From contig NC_052666.1 in the NCBI RefSeq assembly GCF_016802725.1, forward strand, positions 5,202,501-5,266,500: DNA of 64,000 nt, read 5' to 3'. The notes beneath the pieces were generated by a model. It was not told the origin of the DNA and did no database searches. It saw nothing but the letters and a program-made list of their open reading frames with translations. Of this stretch, positions 10,525 through 21,700 are shown piece by piece; within the stretch, counting starts at the first letter, position 1, and the number at the start of each line of letters is the position of its first letter. Source of the DNA: Solenopsis invicta. Lineage: Eukaryota; Arthropoda; Insecta; Hymenoptera; Formicidae. The translations under genes and the position numbers were made by a program.

Positions 10525-11150
10525 CTGTCATTTCTAAATAAAATCTATCCGTAAAATGTGTTTTTATTTTTCTAAGTGAATTTTATAAACATTTACAAGA
10601 TTCTCCAGCAATTTGGGGAAGTTTTGAAAGTATTTATAAAATTCACTTAAAAAATTATTATTTTTTCATTTTTTTAATGCCATAACATATATGTTATAGT
10701 ATTATAAAAATTGAAAAATAATTTAGCTATCACTAACTTTCAATACAAATTTCAAATATATATTATTGGTTGTACGCATAATCTCGCTAACGGATGATGC
10801 GCGTAAACAAAAGCGACGAGATGGTGAGTAGTCATCGACTTGAGTTCACTTCTCTTCCGTTGCGCGACGTGATAATACATCGCGTGTACGACTGATTGTG
10901 AATGAGAAGTGTATAGAAATGTGTAGAAGTTAAAATATAAGTTTTTATTTAATAAATATTTGTATGACACAAAAAAACGTGTTACGTATGTGAGTTAGTG
11001 TTTTTCAAAAAATTGTGCATAAACAATGGGAAATAAATCGAGACCGAAACTATGTCGACACCGCCTATCTCTTAAAAAAGGATGGGTGGAAAGGTGAGTT
11101 CTTATAAATCATTAACTCTCTCTTTTTTGCTCCCCCCCTCTCTCTTTAAA

Positions 11151-11260
11151 TTGGTTTATAATAGCATAACCGTAATAAATTAGCTAATCATAGTCAAGTA
11201 TTCTTTTATAAATCTGTTATGATTGGCCAGTTTCTTACGGTAACGACTATTATAAACCAA
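11151..11260. repeat. Short hairpin MITE
   Basis: TTGGTTTATAATAG at the left end is answered by CTATTATAAACCAA at the right end, and the repeat continues inward imperfectly (TAACCGTAA/TTACGGTAA). The copy in E1 at about 31.32-31.43 kb matches, so it was present before E1 and E2 separated. Confidence 0.7.
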
Positions 11261-11456
11261 CTTTGACTCTCTCTTACTTTCTCCCCCCCTCTCACTCTCT
11301 CTCTGTCTCCCTCTGCAGTGTATCCCAGAAGTAGGATACGACTGATTTAGGAACGTAGAAGCGGTCAAGAAAAACAAAAACGTCTTACATAACTTTGCGA
11401 TATCCTCTATAATGATCAAGTTATTAAATAAAATGTCTGAGCAAATGCTCTGTTAA

Positions 11457-11625
11457 GTCCAAATCACACTAGCAATTGCCGATTGGATTACGATTGCGAT
11501 TGACAATTGGCGATTACTTTTTTACCAATCAGAGCAAAGCAGTTGCCGATTGAGATTAGTGATTGCCGTTTATAAAACGCTCTATTTTATAATTGCCAAT
11601 CGACAATCCCTAGTGTGATTTGGAC
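11457..11625. repeat. MITE with GTCCAAATCACACTAG ends and TTAA-type target
   Basis: The terminal inverted repeats are GTCCAAATCACACTAG and CTAGTGTGATTTGGAC. It is flanked by TTAA on the left (11453-11456) and TTTA on the right (11626-11629). The E1 copy (30930-31115) is flanked by TAAA and TTAA. The TTAA target suggests mobilisation by a piggyBac- or E-type transposase; this is inference. Confidence 0.7.
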
Positions 11626-11901
11626 TTTACACGGCGCCTTGCATAGCTGATCGTATCTCGTTCGGCGACGGCGATGCGCGGCGAGGGAAAGGTGCCATGG
11701 CGCCTTGCTGTCTGATTCAGATCTTTTCTTCGTTACGCGTCGCTGCCGCAAAACAAGATGTGATGGGTTATGCAAGGCGCGGCGTAACCGAGCATTGGCT
11801 CTGACGATTTATTTTACAATGCCATAATTATAGCAAATATCATAAAATAATGAAAGACTTTTTTGTTCTTCTTCATCGTCCCCAAAGCTGTTTATAGTAC
11901 C

Positions 11902-11961
11902 CCATTTCTAACACACACACACACACACACGCACACACGCACGCACACACACACACACACA

Positions 11962-11997
<36 letters not shown>

Positions 11998-12181
11998 CAC
12001 GCACACCGCGCGCGCGCGCGCGCACTATTTCTTTTATGACGGTGTTTTGTCTGAATAAAACATAGTACGCCTTCAATATACAGGACGTAAGAAGTGAAAA
12101 CAATAATGATAGTCGTATAAAACAGAATGAGTTATAATCACATTCTACATTCAAAAATCACTAAAAAAGATATATATATAC

Positions 12182-12238
<57 letters not shown>

Positions 12239-12267
12239 CACATAAATCAATATATGTATACGTATGT
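11902..12267. repeat. Microsatellite-flanked insertion present only in E2
   Basis: (CA)n/(GC)n (about 11911-12025) and (TA)n (about 12170-12236) bracket a unique AT-rich core. The E1 paralogue (about 30.62-30.65 kb) lacks the whole 365 bp or so and joins the flanks directly near GTAC. No terminal repeats or coding sequence are visible. Confidence 0.55.
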
Positions 12268-12522
12268 TTCTTTAGTTAATGTAGTACTACTTTACAAGTT
12301 TTTATGAACAATAATTATATTATTCTAAGTTATGCTATATAATTACACTATATGTTATATAATTACACTATAAGATGTTTCTAAAAACCTACATTAATAT
12401 TTGTTATATAACGCGGCAATAGAAAGAACATGTAATAACATTTTTTTTCCATATGTAACATTACGCCCCTCCACTGTGCCGCCACTCCAGACCGACCAAC
12501 CGTCGAACGCACCGCAGCCGAG

Positions 12523-12693
12523 CACGTGTATCTTACGTAAGACCCACGCACGTACGATCGGCTTACGTAAGACCACCGCGTGCTACCGCGCACGACCGAC
12601 GCGCTACGCGCCGCGTTCCGAAAGCGCTCCCACTCTAGCCGGCCCGTCCGCGCGCGCTGATTGGTGCGTCCAGCCGCGCGGAACGATATATAA
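12523..12693 (+). promoter_or_regulatory. LTR-A core promoter and upstream palindromic sites
   Basis: CACGTG lies at 12523-12528 and TTACGTAA at 12533-12540 and 12563-12570, all upstream of TATATAAG at 12686-12693. TTACGTAA matches the consensus of PAR-type bZIP factors (the Vrille/Pdp1 group in insects) and CACGTG is the canonical E-box. All three are kept in the LTRs at 33208 and 36667. Function is inferred from motif identity and placement in U3. Confidence 0.55.
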
Positions 12694-12730
12694 GCCGGCA
12701 GTGGGCAACGTACCAGAGATCCGTCCGAAC

Positions 12731-13164
12731 ATCCGATCTCATCGGATCCTTTCCAGCGCTGGGCATACTCGGCGCCTCCTAGCTCGGGGATTCTCGAGCA
12801 CCTCCTCGGGAACGGGCATTCTCGTTCCAACCTTCCCGCGACGGGTAAAACCGTCGTCTCCGAGGCCGGGTATGCTCGGCCAATCCGATCCGCTCAGCCG
12901 CGCGACGGGCATTCTCGTCGCGCAGGCCATCCAATCCGATCAACCGTGTGACGGGCATTCTTGTCACGCGGCCAATCCGGACCGTCCGGCCAGACGACGG
13001 GCATTCCCGTACGTCCGGCTAAATCCGATCCGAATCCGTTGCGCCGTACGGCGGGTATTCTCCCCGCACGGCAATTCCGTTTCCGTACAGCCGGACGACG
13101 GGCATTCTCGTCGTCCGGCCACTCCGACCAGACCGTTCCGAGTATCCCCGGGAATTCTCGGGGA
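12731..13164 (+). other. Array of about ten hairpins with a shared 8-nt loop, in the LTR-A transcript
   Basis: Downstream of the TATA box, successive inverted repeats enclose an 8-nt loop of consensus GGCATTCT. Hairpins by position, with loop: 12755-12776 GGCATACT; 12782-12799 GGGATTCT; 12809-12828 GGCATTCT; 12864-12881 GGTATGCT; 12900-12923 GGCATTCT; 12945-12970 GGCATTCT; about 12993-13015 GGCATTCC; 13043-13072 GGTATTCT; 13090-13119 GGCATTCT; 13145-13164 GGAATTCT. A related stem with another loop lies at 12839-12856, and a perfect ATCCGAT/ATCGGAT stem at 12731-12747. Stem sequences differ from one another, run 5 to 11 bp and are mostly perfect. The array is kept in the two other LTR copies. 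Confidence 0.85.
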
Positions 13165-13972
13165 CCGTCCGCGCCGACACCGTTCCAGTGTCCGCCACCG
13201 TACCTCCCGGGCTAACCCCGCGAGATGAGGCCGAACCGGCCGACCCCGTCGACAGCCCGCGCACAGCGCGAGGGCGTCGAGTACCGAGACCGTAACCGGT
13301 CAACCGCACGGGCCAATCGGGCGCCGAGCACGGCATTAGAGTGGACCGCCGCGCGGCCACTCTAACAAACGGATACTGTACGCATAGAGCGTAAACCGAA
13401 GCCGTCCGTAGATCACACGACTCATCCGAGTCGTTACATTGCGATAACCGCGAGTCCGTTCCGACATCGCACGTTCCGCCGCGAACTATGTATATAGATC
13501 TATGTTGTTAAACCGAGCAACCCCGCTTGCTACTTCCGCGCGCAAAGCGCCTAGTCACTGTCCGTCCGTTTCCGAATTGTTAAAGTCCTTTCCGTTTAGA
13601 TATTAAGTACCGCGCAAATACGTTGCGACTGTTCTCTTAAATTCACGCGGGCCGACGACCGCGCAGAAAAGTGCCGCGACACTATTCGAATACCACGTGA
13701 TCGTTCTCTTGATTTCCCGCGGGCCGACGACCGCGCAATTGAGGGCCGTAATGTTGTACAAGGAGCTCAGTATTATCCGATAACAATATCGGAACTGTAT
13801 AATTTCATTTTGTACTAAAGTATAGCTATATATATTTGACCTCTTTCATTTTTACTACCAAAATACGGCGTTATCATTTCGACACGAACCCGGACATCCG
13901 GCGAGCACATCCGAGCATCCGATCCTGAACCTAAAATCCCGTAACCGACACCGAGAAAGTACCAGCGTTACA

Positions 13973-14500
13973 CATAATTTTTTTATGTAAAATTTAATAA
14001 AAACTGTATGAGTTACATAAACCTATACTTATTGATAATCTATAATTATTGATTTACGTCTTGTGTATATATTGAATGTAACTTAAGTTGGACAGATCAC
14101 CAAACTTTTTTTTTACAGAATTTTGTAATACATATTGTCATCTTAGATAGCACAAAGATAAAAAAAAATTTTGTTAAAATTAATTTTATGTCATACATAC
14201 AAAAAATACTTATGCATTTGGTTCGTATATATAAAATTGTTGTTATACGGGATGTCCCATAATTTATAATTTTATTATTTTATGAGTAAGGCTAAATAAC
14301 AAATATAATGAGGCAAAAATTGTAGTTTGAAGAGAAACAAATAATGGCATCAAATTAATTTCCAAGACCATAATTTTTTTGAACGTAATAAAACATTTTT
14401 TGGTATAAGATGATTTCTCTTATTGTGTGCAAAAAATGATTGAAGAATAAAGTTTACGAGAAATTTTATATTCTATTTGGCATATTTCAATATAAAGTAT
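13973..14500. other. E2 noncoding body between the two LTRs
   Basis: AT-rich sequence matching the inverse of about 29.95-30.47 kb in E1 with few differences. No open frame or repeat of note. Its right end (14497-14500, GTAT) is the target duplication of LTR-B. Confidence 0.75.
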
Positions 14501-14887
14501 TGTAACAAACCGCCTTTCCACTCCCCCCTCGGACCGTCCACCGTTCCAGGCTGTCCGGCCGAACAACCGCCGGACAGCAAAAACACGGCGCGTAGCGCCA
14601 ATAACACACGTAAACACCGGCGTAGCGCGCGTTGACGCATCCGCACGTGAGATCTTCGTGACAGATCTCCGCGCGCACGCGCTCGACCGGAGTGGCGACC
14701 GCTGGATCGATCTCGAGCGGCGGGGAGAACCCCACCGATTTCGTACCGTTCCGTACCCCCGCACCGTCCCTGCCCGCGAGATTCGGATATATAAGCGCCG
14801 CCGCTCCGAGAGTCGAGGCTCTCTTCTTCTCCGTCCGATCTCCCGTTCGCAGAAAAAAGCCTATCCCGAGTGCTCACAAGGAGTTAA
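14501..14887 (+). mobile_element. Solo LTR-B, 5' part (split by E1)
   Basis: It starts TGTAACAAACC after the duplicated GTAT (14497-14500). It contains a TATA box TATATAAG at 14787-14794 and is cut at TTAA (14884-14887), where E1 inserted. The remainder resumes at 44698. The intact paralogous E sequence near 29.95 kb shows the uninterrupted host site, so these two pieces are one LTR of about 1088 bp. Confidence 0.88.
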
Positions 14888-14948
14888 GGGGATGCTAAAG
14901 TGACCGGCGAACTCAATCGAGGTCGGTCTAGACTCTAATGGTCCTGCA

Positions 14949-15010
14949 ACATCTGCGGCCTTCTGTGGAACTAAATGCGACATCTGCGGATCTCTGCAGA
15001 ACTAAAAATG
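14949..15010. repeat. Subterminal 31-bp direct repeat of E1
   Basis: Two adjacent 31-bp units begin ACATCTGCGG and contain a GAACTAAA core. The same pair occurs, inverted, near the E2 end (about 56.13-56.19 kb). A position about 60 bp inside the terminus suggests a transposase-binding role, which is inference. Confidence 0.6.
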
Positions 15011-15292
15011 ATAAATATCGATAATACCAACATTTTTATCGACATTTATCATATAAGCGTTGTTTCTCTTCTATTTTCACATGAGCTCTATTAGACAGAT
15101 ACTCTATTTCTTTTTGTTATATAACAAAAAGAGAAGAGAAGAAGTACAATGAAGTACAGCGTTTTATAAAAATTATATGCGTGTGATAAACACTTATAGT
15201 ATTGTGTCATAATTAGCTAGTTCAAACGCCTCCGATATTTGGTTATAACTATTTACATCACAATGTACAGCTGTAGCATTTTGTTATAACAA

Positions 15293-15527
15293 GCCAGTAC
15301 ACGATAAATGCCGCTGGCAAAAAATTAGAAAGTCAGCACACAATAAATGCATCTGACATTTGGGTATAACTATTTACAGCACGATTTACAGCTGTGGCAT
15401 TTTGTTATAACAAGCCAGCTCACAAAACGCCTCTGGCAATAATCAAAAATTGTCTATAACTATCCACAGCACGATTTACAGCTGTGACATTTTGTTATAA
15501 CAAGCCAGCTCACAAAACGCCTCTAGC
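15293..15527. repeat. 26-nt hairpin repeats, outer cluster of E1
   Basis: Units at 15293-15318, 15332-15357, 15414-15437 and 15504-15527 have the form GYCAG, about 16 nt containing CACRATAAA, then CTGRC. The second stem position covaries: GCCAG pairs with CTGGC and GTCAG with CTGAC. A second repeated motif, TTACAGCTGTGRCATTTTGTTATAAC-like, separates them. The same units recur on the other side of the transposase genes and in E2. Confidence 0.7.
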
Positions 15528-15639
15528 AGTAATTACAAATGTAATTATAATTAGAACGGTTTACCGGTCTATGGAGAAAGAAACCTTTTGATATCTCATT
15601 ATAGGTTTCTTACATAACGTAGTTCGTCTTCGCAGACGA

Positions 15640-16010
15640 TACGGCGGCTTCCCGTTGTCCTCCGCTGCCGCTACCGTTGTCGTAGTCGTTCACTAGTTAT
15701 TATCATCAGCACTAACGACGACGACGAGGACGACGTTGCCGTTACCGTTGTCGTGGTCGATCACTATTATCACTATCAATGACGACGACGACGACGACGA
15801 CGACGATGATGTCGCCGTCGCTGCTGCCGCTACCGTTGTCGTCGTCGTTCACTATTATCACCAGCACTAACGACGACGACCGACGATGGACGACCGACGA
15901 CGACGACAACAACAACGACGACGACGACGGCAACGGCGACGGCGACGGCGGCGACGCTGCCGCAACCGTTGTCGTGGTCGCCCACTATTGTGGTACGAAC
16001 TGACTACTGC
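15640..16010. repeat. GAC/GTC trinucleotide-rich microsatellite of E1
   Basis: Runs of (GAC)n and (GTC)n alternate with short conserved spacers (GTGATAATAGTGAACGAC and similar). It corresponds to the larger 54.77-55.51 kb array in E2. Long open frames across it are a by-product of the triplet period. A GA-rich microsatellite follows at about 16146-16206. Confidence 0.8.
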
Positions 16011-16144
16011 CTCTACATTATAACCTCAAACTATTGCACGGGAACGATACGGTGAATGCGAGTGACCACGAGTAACAACGCGTCACGATGGAGACGTGAA
16101 AGAAACAAGAAAGACAGGAAAGAGACAGAGACAGACAAACAGAC

Positions 16145-16180
<36 letters not shown>

Positions 16181-16539
16181 GGGAGGGAGGGAGGGAGGGA
16201 GAGAGAGACGATGCGCAGGAGTACGCGCGGAGTAAATTATCTTAACCCGTACCATGCAACGATAACAACTGTATTGTCTGAACGTTTATTTCACTGCGGG
16301 TTACTCACGAAGACTCAGACGTACGTGTAAGAAGAACTCTACCCGCGACAAACGGCATGAAGCACACCGCAAAGATGCCATCAGATGCCATACTACTAGA
16401 GTGGCAGTACACGCTCGCGCGTTGCGGCAGTAGGATTGTAATTTTCATACAAATTGTAGTACAATTCAGACATTCTTGAGAAAATAGTAAAATACTTTTA
16501 GCACCTATAGTACCGTTACGAAAAAAGACGTGTCAAGTT

Positions 16540-16612
16540 GGGCATGTAGCTCTATAGTAAAATGCGTGGCTTATACGCCGAAAGTTTCCAGGTTTGATCC
16601 CTTAGGACAATT
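16540..16612 (+). ncRNA. tRNA-like sequence with internal A and B boxes
   Basis: TAGCTCTATAG (from 16547) and GGTTTGATCCC (from 16591) are spaced 44 nt, exactly as A and B boxes are in a tRNA gene. A 4-bp anticodon-type stem GCGT/ACGC encloses a 7-nt loop. The acceptor ends do not pair, so it is a degenerate tRNA-derived module, not a functional tRNA. A conserved segment of about 70 bp (TTCTTGAGAAAATAGTAAAA) precedes it, as in the copy at 23925-24075. The E2 copy is at 54191-54266. Confidence 0.5.
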
Positions 16613-16623
16613 TATTTTTGTAA

Positions 16624-17411
16624 ATCTAGTATTGAAAAAAATAAAGAAATTAAAAAAATGCTGTTCTGTTATTAATTAAATTGAAATTGAATACAAAACA
16701 TATGTAAAAATTGTAACACTTATTTTGACGTTCAAACACTCATTGTTAATTTTCATGGGAAATACATTTTTCGTGTTTTTGAAAAATTTTAATTTGATTG
16801 ATAATAAAAAAAAATTTTTTAATTTCCTAATATTTTTTTTTAATGACGAACTTAGTGTTAAATATTTAAAAATAGTTTAAAAAATATACGTTACATAATA
16901 ATTTTAAAAAATCCTACTAACTTTTATATAATTCTACATACATTATAAATAATTGTTTTTACGGATGTATCAAAAATAATGTTTTTTACAATTATTCATA
17001 TATATATAAATTAGTGAAGAATGTGACAAATGAAATCACAGATATTGTAAAAATTGTAAAAAAAAATTATTCTTTATACATACGTACATATAATTATTTA
17101 TAATGTACGTAGAATTATGTAAAAGTTAGTGGGATTTTTTAAAATTTTACATGTATTTTTTAAATTATTTTTAATTATTTAACACTAAGTAAGTCATTAT
17201 AAAAAAATATTAGAAAATTTAAAAATGCTCTTCTATTACCAATCGAATTAAAATTTAAAAAACACGAAAGATGTATTTGCCATGAAAATTTACAATGAGT
17301 GTTTGAACGTCAAAAGAGTGTTACAATTTTTACATATGTTCTGTGTCCAATTTCCATTTAATTAATAAAAAAAAGCATTTTTTAATTTCTTTATCTTTCA
17401 ATACTAAATTG
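16624..17411. repeat. Foldback element of about 790 bp
   Basis: The left arm starts GTATTGAAAAAAATAAAG and the right arm ends CTTTATCTTTCAATAC. The arms hold inverted copies of a 170-bp MITE (ends AAATGCTSTTCT) and converge around 17.01-17.03 kb. The intact E2 copy lies inverted at about 53.39-54.18 kb. It has no coding capacity. Confidence 0.75.
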
Positions 17412-17686
17412 TAATATATTTCATTCTGCAATATTCTTACAATGGTAATTTTGAAAGAATTGGGACTTGGTTAGGTGGCGCGCATGCGAGCGGTTGTGTG
17501 TAAGGAGTGTGTGGCCGAGAGTGCACAGCGTGTGATTTAATTAAGTTAGCGGAGAGGTGTGAAAGAGGTACGGGGGGGAAAGGGGAGGGAGAGAAGCTAG
17601 GGCGATTGAAGGGAGATCTGGGGAGACAAGATATAGGTAGTAATCAGTGTGGAAAGGTAGCAGTCTAAAAGTAAGGTTAGGGCAGA

Positions 17687-18670
17687 ATGGCGAGTAAGGC
17701 GGGAGATGTCGGTAAGGAAGGTAGCAGAGATTTTAGGCAAAGAAGGTTAGTGACCGAGGATAAATCCAACGGTAAGAGAGTTTCTTTTAGGTTAGAGGAG
17801 ACGGAAAATGTGAGTAAGGTTGCGTGGCAAAAAGAAATAGAGAAGTTAAAGAGGTATTGGCAAAACGAGGTAAAAGAACTAAAGCAGATGATAGCAGATC
17901 TAAAGACGGAAGTAAAATTAGTAAGGAGCAGAGAGGAAAAAAGGGACGACAAACTGGAACAGGTAGCGAAGAGCGTAGAAAGTATGGAAAAATGGAAAGA
18001 GGAAGTTAGAAATGCAGGTGACGTTGAGATGTACAATAAGGAAGATAGTGATAGTGGGGGAGGGAGTAGAGCATCAGTTAGAAGCTTCGGGAGTAGCGTT
18101 AGGAGTATCAGATCATATGGAAGTGAGGGTTTTAGTGACAGAGAGGTAAATAAGTTAAAGAGATGGATGTCTGTTAGAGAAAGAGAGGAGAGAAGCAATA
18201 ACATAGTCATTAGGGGATTAGGGGAAGGAATTGAGGAATTTGGAAAAGCGGAAGATAAAAAAGCATGGACTGAGAATTTTATAGGCAAGAAATTAGATGT
18301 CAATTGTAAAGTGGCAATGTGTAGGTTAAGTGGATCAGTAGTAATTGCTAAAATAGATGGAGAAGAGAAAAAGAAGGAAATTATGATTAAAAAAAGCAAG
18401 TTAAAGGGTGGGAAAATATTCATAGAAAACGATTTAACATGGGAGGAGAGGAGGGTGCAAGAAAAGATTCATAAATGGTGTAGAGAACAAAGAGAGAAGG
18501 GATTTGAAATAAAAATAGGAACAGGAAGAGTAAAAATAGGGGATAGTTGGAAACGCTGGGAAGAAATAGAGGAAAATACGAGGAAAGAGGGAGATAAGGG
18601 GGGAATGAATGAGGAAAATAGGGAGAAGAATAGGGATAGAGAGAGGGATATAAGTCAGGATTTCATTTAA
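17687..18670 (+). CDS. LINE-B ORF1 protein (RNA-binding, coiled coil plus RRM-like region)
   Basis: 327 residues, very rich in Lys, Glu and Arg. Residues about 40-105 look like a coiled coil (EKLKRYWQNEVKELKQMIAD), and a Ser/Gly-rich linker follows (about 120-150). From about 165 the pattern SNNIVIRGLGEG, then KGGKIFIENDLTWEERRVQEKI, resembles the RRM and C-terminal domains of L1-like ORF1 proteins. By analogy it binds and chaperones the element RNA. It starts 225 bp into the element, and the stop is 53 bp before ORF2. Complete and undamaged. The clade is not determined. Confidence 0.82.
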   Translation: MASKAGDVGKEGSRDFRQRRLVTEDKSNGKRVSFRLEETENVSKVAWQKEIEKLKRYWQNEVKELKQMIADLKTEVKLVRSREEKRDDKLEQVAKSVESMEKWKEEVRNAGDVEMYNKEDSDSGGGSRASVRSFGSSVRSIRSYGSEGFSDREVNKLKRWMSVREREERSNNIVIRGLGEGIEEFGKAEDKKAWTENFIGKKLDVNCKVAMCRLSGSVVIAKIDGEEKKKEIMIKKSKLKGGKIFIENDLTWEERRVQEKIHKWCREQREKGFEIKIGTGRVKIGDSWKRWEEIEENTRKEGDKGGMNEENREKNRDRERDISQDFI

Positions 18671-18723
18671 GCCAGGAAGTTGAGGAGGAAGTAGCAGGTG
18701 AGGGGGGAGAGGGGAAAAGGAGA

Positions 18724-21700
18724 ATGGTATTTTGGAATATAGCAGGAATATGGAGACAAGATGAGGAATTTTGGAAATTTATAGGGAGGATGGACTATAT
18801 ATGTTTAATAGAGACATGGGTAGAAGAGAAAGGTTGGGAAAAAATTAGAAAGAAATTACCAGGGACTCACAGGTGGGGATGCAATTTCGCGATCAGGGAA
18901 AAGAAAAAAGGTAGGGCAAGGGGTGGCTTTATTATCGGTGTAAGTAAAGATTGGGGTGAAGAACAGCTAAAGATAAATAGTGAAGAGATGGAGGGGTTGA
19001 TAGTTACAAAGGTTAAAAATAGTGATGATAAATTAAAATTTATAATAATTGGAATATATGCAACTAGGAATTGGTTGGATTTGAGAAATAAAATTGAAAG
19101 TATTACAGAGGAAAATAAGGAAGAGTATATAATAATAGGAGGAGATTTTAACGCTAGAATAGGTGAAGAAGGAGGAAATGATGAAGAAGGTTGGGGGGTG
19201 ACACGTAGGAGTAAAGATAAAGTAGTAAACAACAGAGGGAGAGATTTCTTAGACTTAGTAGGTGAAATTGGAGGAAATATCATAAATGGGACAACAAAGG
19301 GAGATAAATTAGGAGAATACACATACGTAGGGGAAAGGGGAAGCTCAGTTATAGATTATGTAGTAGTAAGTGAAAACTGTAGAGATATTGTAAACGATCT
19401 CGTGATCGTAGGCCGACCGGACTCAGATCACATGTCCCTGGTCTTGGAAATGAAGAACAATATAGGAAGAAAGAAAAAGAAGGATATGAAGAAAGAAGAG
19501 GAAGGAGAAATATATAGATGGAGAGAAGAGGATATAGTGGAATATAAAGAAAGGACGGAGGAAAAAGAGGAGGAAGAGGAGGTAATAACAGAGGAATCTA
19601 TAGAGGATAAATGGAAGGTCTTAAAGGAATTAGTACTTAAGTCAATGGTAAAAGTAAAAACAAAAGGAGGAGCGAGAAAGAAACTAGGCTTCAAAGAATG
19701 GTGGAACAGGAGTTGCACAAGAAGAAAAAGGTTGGTCCACAGAGTTTATGATAATTGGAGGAAAGGAAAATTAAGCAGAGAAAGATACATAGAAGAGAGA
19801 AGAAAATTCAGGGAACATTTAGAAGAAAGGAAGAGACTATGGAAAGAGAAGGAAGAGGAGGAGTTGAGTGATCTAAAGAACGAGGCACAAGTATGGAAAG
19901 TAATAAACAGAAAAAGAGGTAGAGGAAACTGGGTCGATAATGAGATCAGCAAGGTGGAGTGGACCAATCACTTTACCAAGCTGATAGGAGGTGAGAACGA
20001 AGAATCAGAGACTGAACAGGAAGATAGAAGAGGTGTAGAAAGAAGACAACCAGGGGATCAAGTAACAAGAGATATGGACGACCTGAGTGAAGCGGAAATA
20101 ATAGAGGCTTTAAGGAGACTGAAGAAAGGCAAAGCAGCAGGAATTGACAGAATACCGATGGAAGCCTGGAAATTCGGTGGTTCTAGAGTCAAGAAAAGAT
20201 TGGTAAATCTGTTGAAGGAAATTTGGCAAAAGAAGGAAATACCGGAGGACTGGAAGATGAGTGTCATTGTCACGCTGCATAAGAAAGGAGACACGGAGAA
20301 GGTAGAGAACTATAGAGGAATAGCCTTGTTATGCTCGGCTTATAAGGTATATGCAGAAATTTTAAGGAAAAGAATAGAGAAGGAGCTTGATCTGAAAGGT
20401 ATAATACCGGAGAGCCAAGCAGGTTTCAGAAAAGGAAGGGGAACTATGGATAACATATTCATATTGACCCATGTTATACAGAGAGAGAGAGAGAAAGAAA
20501 AGAAGAAAGAAAAGGATGGCAATGCAAGGAGGGTTTTCGCCTTTTTCGTGGATCTAGGGGCAGCGTTTGACAGTGTTAATAGAGGAAAGTTATGGGACCT
20601 GATGGAGAAGTGGAGGATCAACGGAGACCTAATTGACAGATTAAAAGGAATTTATAAGGAAACAAAGGCAGTAATCAGAACAAAGGATGGGCTATCGGAG
20701 GAGATCACGACAAGGAAAGGAGTAAGACAGGGGTGTGTTTTGAGTCCGATATTATTTAATATGTATATGGCGGAACTAGATAAGTATTTAGAAAATAGGG
20801 GGATAGGGGGAGTAAAGTTAGGTAAAGAAAGGATATGGTCGTTAGCATATGCGGATGATATAGTCTTATTAGCTAAAAATGAAGAGGCGTTGAAAGATAT
20901 GATGGATACTCTGAAGAGATTTTTAAAGGATAGAAAATTAGAGTTAAATGAGGAAAAATCGAAAATTATGATATTTAATAGCGAAGGAAAGGAGAAGAAA
21001 AGGAAATGGAAATGGGGTAGGAGAGAAATAGAAGAGGTGCAAAATTTTAAATACTTAGGTTTCACATTTAATAAAAGAGGAGATTACGGTAGTCACATAA
21101 AGGAACTAAAAAGGAAAGGTAGAATAGCAGCAAACTTGGTCTGGGGACTGGGAGAAAGAATATGCAAGAATGATTTTGTAAGAAGATGGAAATTATTTAA
21201 ATATTTAGTAGAGAGCGTCATGGTTTATGGGGTAGAACTATGGGGATGGGAAGAAAGGAAAGAATTAGAAAAGATCTGGCTAGATTATATGAGATGGGTA
21301 TTTAAACTGGATTTTTGTACACCAAGATACTTGTTAACAAAGGAATTAGGAATAAGTAAACTAAAGGTAGAGTGGGGGATTAGAGCCAGAAAGTATGAAG
21401 AAAAGATAAAGGTAATGGGAGATGAAAGATGGGTTAAGTTATGTTGGGAAGAAAAAAGAAGAGAAGGATGGATTGGGACATATGGTAGGGAAAGAGAAAA
21501 GTATTATAATAGGAATGGTTGGGGGTTAAAGGCGATAGATAATATGCCAAGTGAAGAGAGGCTTTTAATAGAGGAAATCAGAGAAAAAGAAAGAGATGTG
21601 CAAAAACAGTTAGAAGATAGCAAAATAAGGGAGGCCAGATATAATAAAAGATATAGGGAATTTAATGGAGAGGGTAGAACACCAAAATATATAGAACAGG

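Larger units (their letters stand above)
10525..12453. other. E2 noncoding body with small hairpin elements
   Basis: No gene is evident. The stretch mirrors 30.49-32.05 kb of E1. It holds a hairpin element (11151-11260), a TTAA-flanked MITE (11457-11625), a GC-rich inverted repeat (about 11629-11786) and an E2-only microsatellite insertion (about 11902-12267). Short open frames on the minus strand at 10752-10970 and 11587-11775 recur in E1 at moderate identity without a coding signature. Confidence 0.7.
12454..13972 (+). mobile_element. Solo LTR-A inserted in E2
   Basis: This 1519-bp GC-rich LTR starts TGTAACATTACG and ends CAGCGTTACA, with the 4-bp target duplication CATA at 12450-12453 and 13973-13976. 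The E1 paralogue (about 30.46 kb) is the empty site. The same LTR flanks the 33208-38181 retrotransposon in opposite orientation. It carries a TATA box (12686-12693), upstream bZIP/E-box-like palindromes and the hairpin array at 12731-13164. A 4-bp duplication and TG..CA ends fit a Gypsy-type element. No internal region remains, as expected after LTR-LTR recombination. Confidence 0.92.
1..14500 (-). mobile_element. Transposon E2, distal part, with nested insertions
   Basis: This is the continuation of the E2 copy beyond LTR-B. Read on the minus strand it matches E1 from about 29.95 kb to 32.53 kb base by base over long stretches, once LINE-A (293-10318) and solo LTR-A (12454-13972) are removed. 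The far terminus of E2 is not in the window: the match to E1 is still running at position 1. No coding sequence of E itself is recognisable here; the segment holds small hairpin repeats and microsatellites, listed separately. Confidence 0.8.

Noticed and set aside
11873..12154. Arg/Cys/Val-repeat frame
   Set aside because: Translation of the (CA)n/(GC)n microsatellite.
12401..13228. 275-codon open frame, and the matching 250-codon frames at 33948-34700 and 37407-38159
   Set aside because: They lie across the LTR promoter and hairpin array, are open on both strands because of GC-rich inverted repeats, and show no protein-like pattern.
16540..16612. Functional tRNA gene
   Set aside because: The boxes and anticodon-type stem are present, but acceptor and D stems do not pair.
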